Shown here: one piece after another, positions 18,378 through 30,138 of the stretch | Layout: the number at the start of each line of letters is the position of its first letter | How positions within the stretch are numbered: position 1 is the stretch's first letter | NCBI GenBank assembly: GCA_001579985.1 | Contig: LRSR01002456.1 | Span: 1-30,431, forward strand | Source of the DNA: Hypsibius dujardini | Taxonomy: Eukaryota; Tardigrada; Eutardigrada; Parachela; Hypsibiidae | Length of the DNA stretch: 30,431 nt | Direction: 5' to 3' | Notes under the pieces: model-generated | Seen by the model: only the letters and a program-made list of their open reading frames with translations | Database searches by the model: none | What the model was told of the DNA's origin: nothing | Program-made: the position numbers and the translations under genes

Positions 18378-18814
18378 CAATTTTTTCGAAAAGAAGTGTT
18401 TTATTTGCTTTCAGCGAAGTATAGTTCTTCAGCTTGGTGTAATCGCTAACGAATAAAATGCGCATTTCAGAATAGCATGCTTGCCTGCAGTTTTATTATG
18501 GATGATGTTTCGCATGAGTACACTAGCACAGTGCATGTCGTACTTCTTTCCATTGCGCTGAGGTATCTTCAAAAAGGTCCGAGCTAGTACGGCAGATGAT
18601 TTCCAGCGGAACCGGATGTAAAACGCGTCCCGATCTACTTTTAGCAAGATTTCCATTTTTTAAGCGAGGCACAATTGATCTTTCGTTCGAGCCATTGCCA
18701 AACAAAAGAAACAGAACGACGACCAAACAAATGAAAGGATAAGAACGAATCAAGAAGGAAGGATAAGGACCGTCCACGAATCAACAGCTAACACGACATG
18801 TATGAAAAGCTGAT

Positions 18815-18886
18815 CCACGACTACTCCACAGTCCACGACTACTCTACAGTCCACGACTACTCCACAGTCCAAGACTACTCTACAGT
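18815..18886. repeat. Four 18-bp tandem repeats downstream of EIF3D
   Basis: Four copies of CCACGACTACTCCACAGT with C/T and C/A changes lie just past the EIF3D stop, probably in its 3' UTR. The rest of 17969-18930 holds the partial MITE and no gene I can support. Confidence 0.85.
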
Positions 18887-18930
18887 GCCTAGAAAAGAAG
18901 AAACTGATTCAACGAAACAGATCACGTGGT

Positions 18931-21642
18931 CTAGGCTGCACACCTCAGGGAAAGCATCCGAGGTGGTTTACCTGTAGGCTTGGGCTCCTCATCTTTCTCC
19001 ACGTCACTCGCGTCCTCATCGCCATCCGATTCGAATGACTCATCGGGAATATCGTACAGCCGCAGCAGAGGCTACATGGGGGAGCAATGTAAGTCTCAAT
19101 CACGACTGCAAGTCAGGAACTTCCTCACCTTGTTCGGGTCCTTCATGATCAAGTACTTTCCGTCCTCCAAATCCAAACACAAACGAATGATATAGTAAAG
19201 CACGCCCCACGCATTGTCAAGATTCAAATTGATGTTATTGGCAAACTCCTGCGGCCGGTACTGTTGTGTGCCCAGAATGGCGTGCTGTGAAGGGTCGCGA
19301 GGATTGGTGCGGGAGACGAAGCTGCAAACGAGGGCAAACCAATCAGCACTGTTTCCATTCCGAAGCCGCGGAATCGCCAAACTTCATACCCGACTTTCAA
19401 AGCATCCGCGCCGGCCAACAGAGCCGACAGCGTCCAGCGAGCTAATTTGAAGCTGTTGTTCTTCAATTCCGTCGCGAGTACCGCACCGGGCTGAGTGTCC
19501 AACTTTGACCGCCAGTCCACACCCGAATACTACACATACCAAGGGGATCCAGTTAAGAGAAGAAAGTCGAAAAGTATTGTTGAGACTACTAGAGGGAAAA
19601 GCACGGCTTTACCCGTGGATCCCATTCATTCAGGGCTTTGATGTTGAGGAAGTTGACATCCTGCGACGGACCCTGGGTCACGGCATCAAGCGTGCAGCGG
19701 ACCACCAGGGTGAGGCCTTCTGCCAGCTTAAACTTTCGGTACTTGTAGGCCACGCAGACGTTCTTGTCCAGATCTTCCGTCGCGATAAAAGGATTGGGCT
19801 CCTTGAACTTATACCGCGACTCGTCGGACGGCTGAAATGACAAGACATGAGGGTCATTGTTGACAAGAGACCCAAGAAAGGCCGAACCTTCTTCAAAACT
19901 TGCTGCAAGAACGAGTGGTTGATCAAAGTCGCTTCCAGAGACAAGTTCTTGGGTGTGTTGACGACGGCACCGTCTTCTACGGGCGGTTCATTGGCAGTCT
20001 CGCTGACGGTGAGAGAGTCTGAAAAAGGAAGTCAGTGATGAACCGAAAGAACGCAAAACGAAGTGAGAACATGATTAGACCACACGCACAGGACAAAGGA
20101 CATGCGCACTAACCAAGTTCAGAGTTCTTGCGCTGCTCCAAAAACAACCGCTTTCCCACGCGGTGCACCACAATGTCCCACGAGTAGACAGATCGTGAAG
20201 CAGCCATCAATGTGGAAATCGCAGTGTCCGTTCCAAACACCGTGAATTCCTCCTGTTTCGCAAGCTGCGAAACCGAAGGGCACGTAAGTGAAGGTGGCAA
20301 TTACGGGTAATGTTAAGTATGAACCTTACCTTTCGAATAATGGGATCGTCTGTGGTGGTGACGTTGGTCAGCAAGGGTTTGTCGGAGCGCACGAGCGGTT
20401 TCTCCGACTTGACCGTGACACGATCGAACGACTTCTCATACCAGTCCAGGGCACCGCACGACACAATATCCTCGCCGACATCGATCTTCCCGCGTTCGTC
20501 CACATCGGCTTTCATGGGGAAGCTCAATTTGGCCATCCGGACGAATTCCATGTCTTCCACCACCACCCAGTTGGCCTGGATGCTAACTGACGGCTCGCGC
20601 TGTTTTGTGAATTGCTGAAACCAGGACATAAAAGAATAGTCAAACAAGAACACTGTAACGCCAATTGACGAAAATTGAAACCAAACGGCATCAAACAATC
20701 AATCAATCAAGCAACAAAGGGCACAAAAGAATCATCGGCGAGTTCACTCATCACATCAACTCACCCGGTTGCGATTATAATCTTGTCGTCCACCACGCTG
20801 CATTCCTCCTCTCCGATTCTGTCCCTGATTTTGACTATTAATATATAAAAAAACCACCATTTCACGGCTGTACCGGAACAGTTTTTGCAGCTTCCCCCAG
20901 ACAACACTCACAATCGCGTATTGTCCCGTTGGTTATCAGCCAGATTGCGGAAATCTTTGTTCCGCTGCCGACGGAAAGCCTAAAAATAAACCTCCAGATA
21001 ATTTTGTGACGTGCTGATTTTTTTACTTTGATTGAAATTCAAAACCTAAAATGTAACAGTAAGCAACACTAAGTGGCACAAGTACGCACTTCAGTTGGTT
21101 GATTGTTTGTGCAATTTGACCGAAGAGCGATTGAACGTGTGATAGATTGATTGATTGAACCTATCTTCTCTTTTGAGAGAACACTCTTCTCAAGCGTCAG
21201 GGTAACTCACTAGGCTGCTGCGGAACCGTCCAGCACCGCGGCTAAAAAAGGTCCGCTGCGGTCGGGACGAGTCGACCAGCTGGAAGGTGGCTTCATCCTC
21301 CTCGTGCACGTAAGCATACTGGTCGCCAGCTGGCACGGCGCCCTGGCTGAATCTCCCCTGGAACCGCAACGCTCCTGTCCAATCGGTGATCTACGGAACA
21401 AACACACATTTCCCAGTTATTTCCACAAGTCATATCCACGTCTCAAGGATAACTTACGCGGCCGATCGGCTCGGACTTGCTGAACTGCTGGTACGGGACT
21501 TTTGTGAGCTGATCGGGAACCTTCATCGGTCCTACGAGGCGATCCAACGGCAGTTAGACATGGCATGCAGGTGAGATAGGTACGGCCACTTACCCCAGGA
21601 GTTCGGACTGGATTCCACGGGAGGTAGAATAAACGCCGCCAT
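18931..21642 (-). CDS. EIF3D: Translation initiation factor eIF3 subunit D
   Basis: The eIF3 subunit that binds the 5' cap in specialised initiation. Twelve minus-strand exons join in phase: 21642-21594, 21531-21458, 21390-21211, 20979-20912, 20834-20765, 20614-20330, 20264-20114, 20018-19888, 19831-19613, 19529-19390, 19321-19129 and 19071-18931 (TAG), totalling 1701 nt, 566 residues (human 548). Conserved blocks: [139 protein letters not shown] and [12 protein letters not shown]. The acidic tail ([16 protein letters not shown]) fits the family. Residues between exons 4 and 5 are Gln/Arg/Gly-rich and lineage-specific. A GTAAAC inside the last exon could be a further donor, leaving the extreme C-terminus uncertain. 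Confidence 0.95.
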
Positions 21643-22688
21643 GATTGGGGGCAAAATTAGGGATCAAATATCCCAGAAAACCGGACTGAAATTAAAGACA
21701 CACACACCAAGCACGGCGAAGAGCCTACGAAGTGCAAATGTCGTGGCTGTGTTTTGGCCGAACTGAACTGAATTGAGTAGGAAAATTCGGTCGACTCGCG
21801 ACTCGGTCCGCGGTTTCGGGCGGTTTACCAGCTCCACCAATGAGCGTACAATTTCCGCAACGTGGGCAGCCCGTCAGCCGCCAGGATTTGATTGATCGCA
21901 AGCGTGCAATGCGGAATTTGCTTATTTATTTTCGAAAATTGAAAGATTTGGAAATATCATGCGAGTTGAGCGGAGAGGATTTGCGTTGATCGCTTGATTC
22001 ACGGAACTTGTCGGCGCGGGGATTCAGTCCGTTCAGTGAAGAGACAAGCCACTGGTTTGAACGTAAATGAACGTTTGAATGTCCTGCCTGGCCCCTTTCA
22101 CAAATTGTGGCGTGAAAGCCTGCAACTAGAAAAGCGTGGCGAAGCTTGCCTTTCTAGGGCAAAGAGGATATATAACAAGAGGCTGACTAAGCCATATTCT
22201 ACGGGGAGACACGCAGTCTGCTGATACTCAGACTGTGGTGCGTTTTCATTGGTCTATCTACGTAGATACACTAATGAGAAAATTTAGTGAGGTATAGCTC
22301 CTCCTACTTATTTCGAGTTCACCAATTGGCAATAGCAGTCAATAAGCAGTTCGCGTGCTTCGGCTTTACCGATTTTTTTTGCCTCAATATACTAGTTGTC
22401 GTTCAAACATTATGCCAAATGCTTCAGAGAAAAATGCAAGGACTGTTGTATAAAATTATGTTAAATTTTTTTGGATGGATGAATGAGCCGCATTTCTTTT
22501 TTGGAAAAGAGGAGAAAAAATCCCAGTTCAACACAAAGTTTGTCACGCACGGGGGCCCATAACAAAATCCATTTCTATTCAAAACTGCCTCATTTGATTA
22601 CTTATCCTCTTTGGCGTCTGCAAAATTATAAAAACACAAGGAAATCTTGGTTTTCTGTACGTATTATTTTCATGTGAATTTCCAAGCA
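21643..22688. other. Intergenic region between divergent EIF3D and chromodomain gene
   Basis: About 1 kb with no exon I can support. It should hold both promoters. Short open frames at 21994-22224 and 22287-22562 show no family motif and no coding bias. A TATATAAC lies at about 22169 and a short palindrome (TATCTACGTAGATA) at about 22254. Neither is placed well enough to assign. Confidence 0.5.
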
Positions 22689-25600
22689 ATGGAGGATCTT
22701 GCGAACTTATTTTGCTGGGAGCACAAGCCGGGAGTAGCGCATCTAAAAAAGCGGCAACAACTCTACAAGGATCTGGCGCATCGAAAATGCATCGCACACT
22801 TTCATCCCCGACTAGGAGGAGCCAGTTCCGCCGAAGGAAAAAATTTCCGACGCTTCAGAAGAAGTCCGCGTTGCTTCCGCACTTGGTGGTGAATTGTCAC
22901 GGCTCAACGAACTCCGAGCAAGGTGTGTTGAGAGTTAGTTTTGATTGGCTGTGGTTTGGTTGATTGGCTGATATGTGATTGTTACCGGATGTCGTTTGAT
23001 TGACTGATTTACGTACTTGGTAGGACCGTAAACTTCGGATTCGTTGATCATTCTAGGGTGTTATTACTCAAAGACCCCATGGCGAAAATTTTTGTTGCTA
23101 TTCTGATGTCTAGTTTTAATTGGGCTATCTCCTCTTGTCGGTTTAGCTTAAAGGAGATTTTCTGTTACGTTCGGTCGATTGATTGATCGATTTGCATATT
23201 TTAACTTTATCGGATAATCCTCACGTTGAGTGGTTGAATGTGTGGTTTTATCACGGCAAAAACCTTGAAAGGGCAGACATTGTCCACGGTGGAGACCTCA
23301 AAGACATGGTTTCCCAAGAAATTGACGACACTTTGATTCACCACTCGGAAATTGTGTCTGCTTTTACCTCGTCTCAGCAGAAACTGATCATCGTGGAAGC
23401 CTGCCAGCGACAGGGAGCGATTGTGGCTGTGACCGGGGATGGTGTCAACGATTCACCCGCTCTCAAGAAGGCAGACATCGGTAAGAAAAGACAATAAAAG
23501 AACGTACCATAGCTTCTAACAACTTACGAATAATTATTTATTTAAGTTCTATTCTATTAATTGATATTCATCAGTGGCCGTATTTATAATTTTTTTACAA
23601 TTATCGTAATTTAGGAATTGTGTGCACTTATACTGTAAATTAACAATAATATCATTTCCAGGTATCGCAACGGGTATCTCCGGAAGTGATGTCAGTAAGC
23701 AAGCTGCCGACATATTCTCCTGGATGACGATTTTGCTTCTATCGTGACTGGAGTAGAGGAAGGTGTGCCAAATTCAGTTTAGACGCATTGATGTGTAGTT
23801 GGTCAGCTAAATTATTGCTTATTCTGCTCAAAGGTCGACTCGATAATTTGAAAAAGTCATTTTCATTTTTCATTTCATTAATCCATTTCATTTTTCAGGT
23901 GCCTGCTATTTTTCTCGCATACGAGAATTTCCCCATGAGATTTCTCCCATGGGACCTGCTCGGAATCCGTGAGCGATGGGATTTGCGAGCGGTGTTGGAC
24001 CTTGCCGATTCTTACTGTCAGGAATAGACAAGAAAGAAACGCTGGACATCAAATTGTTCGAATATGATAATGTATGTCTGTCTGTCTGTTTGTCTGTCGC
24101 TTTTTCTATATTTCAGTTGCAACCTCTTTATCTTTCCCCTTTTTTGTCTGCCTTGTCTTTGTCTTCGTACCAGTTTGTCTGTGTCTGTCTGTTTGTCTGT
24201 TTAGTTGCTATTAATAGTTTTTCATTTTCTTCACTTTCCGGCTGAGAGTACTCTGTTTTAACTGTTCTCGTACTAGAGCATTTTGGTCTTTCACACGTCG
24301 CGAAATAAGTACGCGAAACATAAATTGTAAAACTCGCGATAAAATCTTATCGTTTTGAGCTGCGAAGTCTCCGCAGCCTTTGCAAGCCGCATCCTGGCAG
24401 GAAAATGTCCAGCTCTTGTTCTTCATTTTGCGCCGCGCTAATTCACTGAGGAGGCGGACGGTCGTTGTGTCCATGAGAACAAAAGGTCGAGAAAAAAAAC
24501 TGTGACCGGTCAATTCTCAAGGCCGTGTGTGGGAATCTCAATTACTTCGGTTAAATTGAAATGGCCATAAATTTTCATTTCAAAATCACTTTAGATAATA
24601 GCTCTTTTTTGGGTAGAAATTAAGCATTTTCCCTGTGAGACAAAATTACGAGGGAGAGTGCGGTATAAACACAGTAAAAAACATGTCTCTTTTAGGCGCA
24701 CTTCTTTGCGAGCAGAAGTTGAGCAAATTGAAATCAAGCGTTTGCTTCAACACGAAATCTATGGCATGCCGTACAGGACAACGCATCACGTGGTCATTTA
24801 TCTCTAGTTTTTTAATTTTTAAAAATTGTTACATGGATAGAATTTTCTGAATAGAATTTTAAAAAATTACATCTATCTAGTTCTGTAATATCCGGCCATA
24901 TTCTATGCGATCGATATGGATTATCATTTTATTTTATTTTATTTTATGATTTTCCTCACTTTGCAAGGCCTGCGTGTCTGTCCGTAGACTTATGGTGTGG
25001 CTCTTGTTATATATCCTCTTTGTTTCTAGGGAAGCAAACACGCTGTTTCTAAAGCGAATTTTTCATTTCCACTTTCTTTCATCCAAATCCAATTCGTTCC
25101 TCCGACAAACCAAAATCTCCCATGAAAAAGCGGCAATGTTGTTTGCTTTCTCTTCCAACTTTCACTTCTTGCCTGTTGAAGCTTTTCATGAAAACCTAGA
25201 GGACCAGAAAGTGGTTTGGGAACCGTGCAAATTTATCAATCTTTAATTCCTGAGGAGAATCAGGAGATGTCATTCTAGTACGCTACATACGGACAGAATG
25301 CTTTGCTGACCGAGTCAAGCCACTTAACTCGGCTACTGCATAGCAGTAATGTCTGGAACTCGTTAAAGGGCTTGACTCGGTCGGTCAAGCATTCTCTCCC
25401 TAAAGGGACTTTTTATCTTTCCAAATTTGTTACTGGCTGATTTCCGAACTAATCCTCCATGTTTTCCAGCTCAGAAATGGTGGGAGTGATGAATGAGGAC
25501 TCTACCGCTGTTGCGGATATCGTGGAGCTGGAGATTTCAACGGTGGAGGAGCCTGATCAGGGTCTGACCGGCTTCATTTTGTGTCTCGCAAGCAAGGTTG

Positions 25601-28600
25601 CAATTCCATTTCTGAAACTTGGATGTATTCACCAGGCCCGGGGAAGCACGGTGAAGACACAGAGGACGAGGATGAGGATGACGAGGAATTGGCAGCTGAT
25701 GAATGGAAGGTGGAGGAAGTTGTGGGACGTCGTCAGAAGAAAGGCCAGTCCACGATGGAGTACAAGATCCGCTGGGTCGGCTACAAAGCGGCGGACGACA
25801 CCTGGGAGCCCGAGTCCGGGCTATTTTGTCACGATCTGATCGCCAAGTACAACTTGGAGCATCCGATGCCGCCCGCCCCGGAAGACGGTAAGGAAGAGGT
25901 TCGGCATAACAGTATATTGGTTGATTGGTTGATTGTTATCGACTTCTAACTGGCACCACAGCAGTTGCTTGATTGATTGATCGCTTGATTGATTGTTACG
26001 TGTGACGAATTGTGGGCTTCGTAACTTTGAAATTTGGTGCGTCCTCTCAATGAATTGATTGATCTCCCATTAAGTTTGAACGCTTATCTTAAAGTTTAAA
26101 AGTGGGTCCGTTCAGTTTTGATGTTGTTTTGAGTTTGAGACGGTTGGAAAAGTTGATTCTTATTTTCAGTCACAAATCGAAAATCACACAAATGTAAGCA
26201 AATCAAACGAAAATCATCTGATTCACACACATTTAATTGAATTGTTTGATAGTTTAATCGCATCCCTATCTCTACCGGTAACACGTTTACGCTTGCAGGT
26301 GCCGAGGGAGATGATGAGACGGAATTGCCGTCCGACACGTACTTGATCGAAAAGATTCTTGACTCTCGACAGCGAGGCAGCAAAAACAACCGGCGGACGG
26401 AATACTTCGTCAAATGGCAAGGTACTTTAGTTCGTCGCCTTCTCACTTCCTCAAAATCAGTAGTGTCCTTGGGCGCGTAGGCGTCTTTTGCACTGTTACT
26501 CTGACTTGGGCAAAAACGGAGATTTTCCTCCCGATCGGCGTGAGTTTTTTTTTGCAAATACCTGTACATATGTCATGATTTTACATTGGGGCCTCGGGCT
26601 GGAAACCACATCTGCGGTTACAAAAAAAAATTGGGAAGGAATAAAACTCACACCACTTTGTGCTACAGCCCAGGGCTTGGTTGATTGATTGATCAGCAAC
26701 GTTTCCGAAGTTTCAATTTTTTTGATCCCAACCCACTGTGTAACTTCGTATCTTGGAAAACGTTTGATTCTAAGATTTTTGACACTCCACCACTCCAGAT
26801 TCAATTTGGAATCGATTAACATCAGCGGAACCTTATTTCGAGGCCAGGAGGCGGAGCTATGTGTCATTTCTGCAATGTCACTCGGAAGCCAAGATTGAAA
26901 CTAGCCCATAGCTCCGCCCCCTGCTAGCCCATAGCTCCGCCCCCGGCTATCCAAAAAAAGATTTTGCTGATGTCAATCGATTGTAATAAGTTATGTATTT
27001 ATTTCAGGCTATGAGGATGCGGACAATTCTTGGGAGGCGGATTTGGATGCCCCGGATTTGATCAGGGAGTTCGAAGCCGAGCGGGCTAAGAATCCACGAG
27101 GTAGCGTGTTTTTCTTGGGTTTTTTGTGGTATTAGTATAATCTGCATGTTGATTTTTCGTCTTTCTAGCTGGTTCTTCGACGTCTTCGGGCAAGAGGCCA
27201 ACGACTGCTTCAAAGTCGAAGGCGTCGTCCGCGAAACGAGCTACTTCCGTTAAGCGCCCCGCTTCCTCGCGCGTGGCAACCGGCACGGCCAAACGAGCTC
27301 CCAGCTCTCGTCAGCAGAAGCAAGGTTATAGCAGCTCTTCGGCAGTTCGGCACAGACAGATGAGATTGGAGAGCGACAGACAGACACGCAGACAGGCAGG
27401 CAGACTCGCAGACAGGCAGGCAGACACGCAGACAGATAGACAGACAAGCAGACAGACAAGCAGACAGGCAGACAGACGATTGCACAACTTCGTTAATGTC
27501 AGATATTAACCTACTTTTCTTACAGCTAACCGGCGCCCGGAGTCTCTGGAAATTGATCCGGACGTGGAGGAAGTGTATGAGGTGGAAATGATTCTCCGCC
27601 ATCGTGATGGAAATCAGGGACGCGTGTACCTGGTTCAGTGGAAAGGCTATGAGAAGCCGACATGGGAGCCGGCATACAGCCTCCAGTGCCCGGACCTGCT
27701 GACAGCGTACGAACGGGCCGCAGTCTCACCCGCCAAAATCCCCACACCGGCCCCTCGCAAGAAGATAGTCGCCATGATGACTACCGGACGCAAGGCCCCA
27801 TCTCCGACAATGCCGGCTGCGAGCTTACGCACTCTCAAGTACGGAAATGGCGTCGTCCCCGCTGGCTCCCCTTATCCAACGACCAAGCCCGCCGTGGCGG
27901 CAACGGCTCGCAGTTCTCGTCGGCAGCGCGACTCCGAGGTACCGGTTGCTACCGATCCGGCCACAGACCTGAGCGAGTTCTTCTCCGTCCTACCGGGGCG
28001 GAGCGTGACGACGCCGAGCTCGGCGCGTTATCCGCGCCGTGGTGTCCAGACGAGCGGCAGTGCCACTCCGAGTCTAGTGCCGGTTCGAAATTGTAGGGGA
28101 GGAGGAGGGCAGAAGAAGGCCCAGGACCCGGCTGTAAAGACGAATGGTCGTGCCGCTGCCTCGAACGGGAAATATGTCTCTCCGGCAAAGGCTTCGGCTC
28201 CTCCGATCGCTTCGACTCGTCTTATCTTGGAGAGGCAGAAGCAAGATTACAGCAAAGGTTTGTCGCTATCCGTCTTTGAACTTACAGCCACACATGAAGT
28301 AGGGTCGAGGAGTAAGCTACAATATGGTCGTAGTACGGTCGGTCGATTGGTCGTAGTAGTGGTCGGTCGATCGGTTGGTTGGTCGGTCGGTCGGTTGAGT
28401 TGTAAGAGTTACAACTTTGAGCTCGGGAGACCAACAGCTGGAGTGACTGCCACGAATATAAGACAGGTTTAGGCGAGTGTATTAGCTGTCAATGGGAAAC
28501 GAGCGAACTATTTCGTCTGTTTACTGAGTCTGAGAACTTGCCTCGCAAACTGTCCGACGGAAGACATACAAGGAAGACGGGAGAGAGAGAGACGGAAAAA

Positions 28601-29453
28601 GTCAGGCAGGAGAAGCGTTAGGCAGGCACAGATGGCTGCGAACCGATGGTGCTTTATTTTAGATTCTTTTCCATCTACGTTGCAGATTTGCACGTTCACT
28701 TGTTGCGCGGTAGCGAGATCGTCGCGATGAAGGCGTTCAAGTACAATCCCACCGACATCGCGGAGTGGAACAATTTCGCCTACGATCCCAATTCCATCAT
28801 GTTCGAGGACGAACCGGTTAAGGTGTTTGGACGAGGCAGTTTCGTCGACTTCCCAGGTTAGTCGAAGCGCGAATTTACGCATTTGACGGCGATGTCTATG
28901 TCCTGTGAGACTCGTGGTCAGTTCACTTGAGATTGAGTGGGCTCTTTTTAGAGCAGGGTTTCTGTGCGACAAATGGTCATTGCTTCTAGACACTGATTCG
29001 TTTGTGTTATTTAGGAGAAAACTGGTATCTGATCATCCAGGGTGCCGCGCCGCATCTCAACCTTGGCGTCACGGAAGAGTTCATGCTGCAACGCTATCCC
29101 AACACAGTCGCCAGTTTGGATGTGAATAACCTTCTGCAAGTGGGAATCGAACAGGTATGGTGTCGACGTTTTAAGAGTCAGCGGCGGGACTCTTTCAGAC
29201 GGAAAATTGGTTGTTTCGTAGGTTGGGCACGACGCGGAAGGAGACATGGTAAGATACTACCGGAGAAGTAAACAGACAGACGGACAAAGCAAACAGACAC
29301 GTAGACAAACAGACAGGCAAACAAACAACCATTAAGCCAGCAAGCCACGGTAACAGGCAGACAGAAATGCAGGTAAAAAGAAGACAAACAGACAGATTGG
29401 CAAACAGGTAGACTGACTGACAGGAAGAAAGACAGACAGATAGACAGATAGGC

Positions 29454-29488
<35 letters not shown>

Positions 29489-29574
29489 TAGGCAGGTAGG
29501 TTTGTTTAGTGGGGTCGAGATGAGATCGGTGCTTGTCCGCATTACCTTGTTTTTTTCCCACTTAGAAGGAATAA
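22689..29574 (+). CDS. Triple-chromodomain protein
   Basis: Probable methyl-lysine reader. Exons: 22689-22733, 22816-22922, 25470-25561, 25636-25887, 26299-26421, 27008-27100, 27169-27324, 27526-28257, 28686-28856, 29015-29154, 29222-29248 and 29566-29574, phases consistent, 648 residues. Chromodomain 1 at about 104-155 ([29 protein letters not shown]), 2 at about 179-234 ([27 protein letters not shown], split by an intron at the Gly), 3 at about 306-355 ([26 protein letters not shown]). Each keeps the three aromatic cage positions. An acidic stretch precedes domain 1, a Ser/Lys/Arg linker separates 2 and 3, and a long Ser/Pro/Arg region (to about 533) leads to an unknown C-terminal domain. 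Exons 25636-28257 are firm. The two 5' exons and the last two are tentative. Starting at ATG 25477 would give 595 residues. HP1 and CHD are ruled out by domain number and absence of a helicase. Confidence 0.8.
23266..23930 (+). pseudogene. Na+/K+-ATPase alpha subunit fragment, broken
   Basis: Parts of the P domain and following region of the sodium pump. Exon-like pieces: 23266-23480 ([28 protein letters not shown] and the [16 protein letters not shown] hinge motif), 23662-23762 ([18 protein letters not shown]), 23834-23877 (DNLKKS) and about 23900-23930 (VPAIFLAYE). Breaks: one base is lost near 23715, putting the [16 protein letters not shown] stretch out of frame; two codons are missing before DNLKKS; and about 40 codons of transmembrane sequence are absent before VPAI. 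Introns with intact-looking splice sites remain, so it arose by DNA duplication and not by retrotransposition. It lies on the same strand within the 2.5-kb intron 22923-25469 of the chromodomain gene. Confidence 0.88.
24072..24206. repeat. CTGT-rich tracts in chromodomain-gene intron
   Basis: Two short CTGT/TTGT runs (about 24072-24098 and 24176-24202) flank a pyrimidine-rich stretch in intron 22923-25469. From 24210 to 25290 the intron holds no recognised gene. A 100-residue minus frame at 24211-24513 has no family motif. Confidence 0.7.
25295..25395. repeat. Imperfect inverted repeat, about 101 bp
   Basis: The left end AGAATGCTTTGCTGACCGAG and the inverted right end (CTCGGTCGGTCAAGCATTCT) match with a few differences over about 27 bp. 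No TA duplication is seen. It lies 75 bp upstream of the chromodomain-gene exon at 25470. Confidence 0.65.
26911..26945. repeat. Short direct repeat near an inverted partner
   Basis: TAGCCCATAGCTCCGCCCC occurs twice in tandem (about 24-bp spacing). The inverse GGAGGCGGAGCTATG lies about 65 bp upstream at 26848. It is in intron 26422-27007 and of unknown role. Confidence 0.6.
27357..27475. repeat. (CAGA/CAGG)n microsatellite in chromodomain-gene intron
   Basis: About 120 bp of CAGACA/CAGGCAGG units fill intron 27325-27525, ending about 50 bp before the exon with chromodomain 3. Confidence 0.9.
28322..28396. repeat. GGTC-type repeat in chromodomain-gene intron
   Basis: GGTCGGTCGATTGGTCGTAG-like variants lie in intron 28258-28685. 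The open frame running through it from the previous exon ends at 28472 and is read-through, not coding. Confidence 0.75.
29270..29500. repeat. (CAGA)n microsatellite near the 3' end of the chromodomain gene
   Basis: About 230 bp of CAGA/CAAA/TAGG variants lie in the proposed intron 29249-29565. If the last tiny exon is wrong, the tract would lie in the 3' UTR. Confidence 0.88.
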
Positions 29575-29861
29575 GGAGCCAGCTGTACAGGCAAACGTTC
29601 GCGTGGTGGTGGATGATCGTCCTCTCTTTTTTACGTGTAGTTTCGAAGGAAACGTCATTCTAGAAACTTTCCAATGCCCGTGTCTTTTTTCCCTATATTT
29701 CTATTTTCGAATTGGGTGGAGGAAAGTTCCTTGTTTCTCTGAATCTCTCTTTTCGAACTTTCTCTCTTGCGTTACTCTAAAAGTTTCTCCGGCAGACAGA
29801 CCGGAGACAGCGTTTCCGTGTCTTGAGGTAGATTTTGTATTATTCCAATTTTCAACAATTA

Positions 29862-30006
29862 CTGTATTTTCGCGTTAGACAGGGACAATTGTAGTGGAGT
29901 GGAACGTGTTCACGGCTGTGTGCACCGTGCGAACAGCACAAGCGCCGCGTGGCCGATTAAACGTTCCACAGCTCGTGCTCTGTCCCTGTCTAACGCGAAA
30001 ATATAG
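29862..30006. mobile_element. TA-flanked MITE-like element, 145 bp
   Basis: Inverted ends of about 26 bp (CTGTATTTTCGCGTTAGACA on the left, one mismatch at the right) are flanked by TA at 29860-29861 and 30007-30008. A shorter inner inverted pair (GGAACGT/ACGTTCC) lies inside. It is non-coding. The rest of 29575-29861 shows no gene I can support. Confidence 0.82.
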
Positions 30007-30138
30007 TACTTGTCCTTATGTTACGGTACGTTAAACTGATTCGAGTGTTAGTGTGCTTTTCTCATTCTTTATCTTGCTCCCTACTACGAATCGTACAAAG
30101 ATGGCTACAATTTCGGATGAATCTTCGATTTATTGCCC

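Noticed and set aside
18429-18656. 75-residue minus-strand frame with good Kozak context
   Set aside because: No motif or family is recognised and it has no conserved neighbours. Probably chance, though it could be a small gene if transcripts are found.
24211-24513. 100-residue minus-strand frame with several cysteines ([12 protein letters not shown])
   Set aside because: Cysteine spacing fits no zinc-binding family I know, and it lies in repeat-containing intron sequence.
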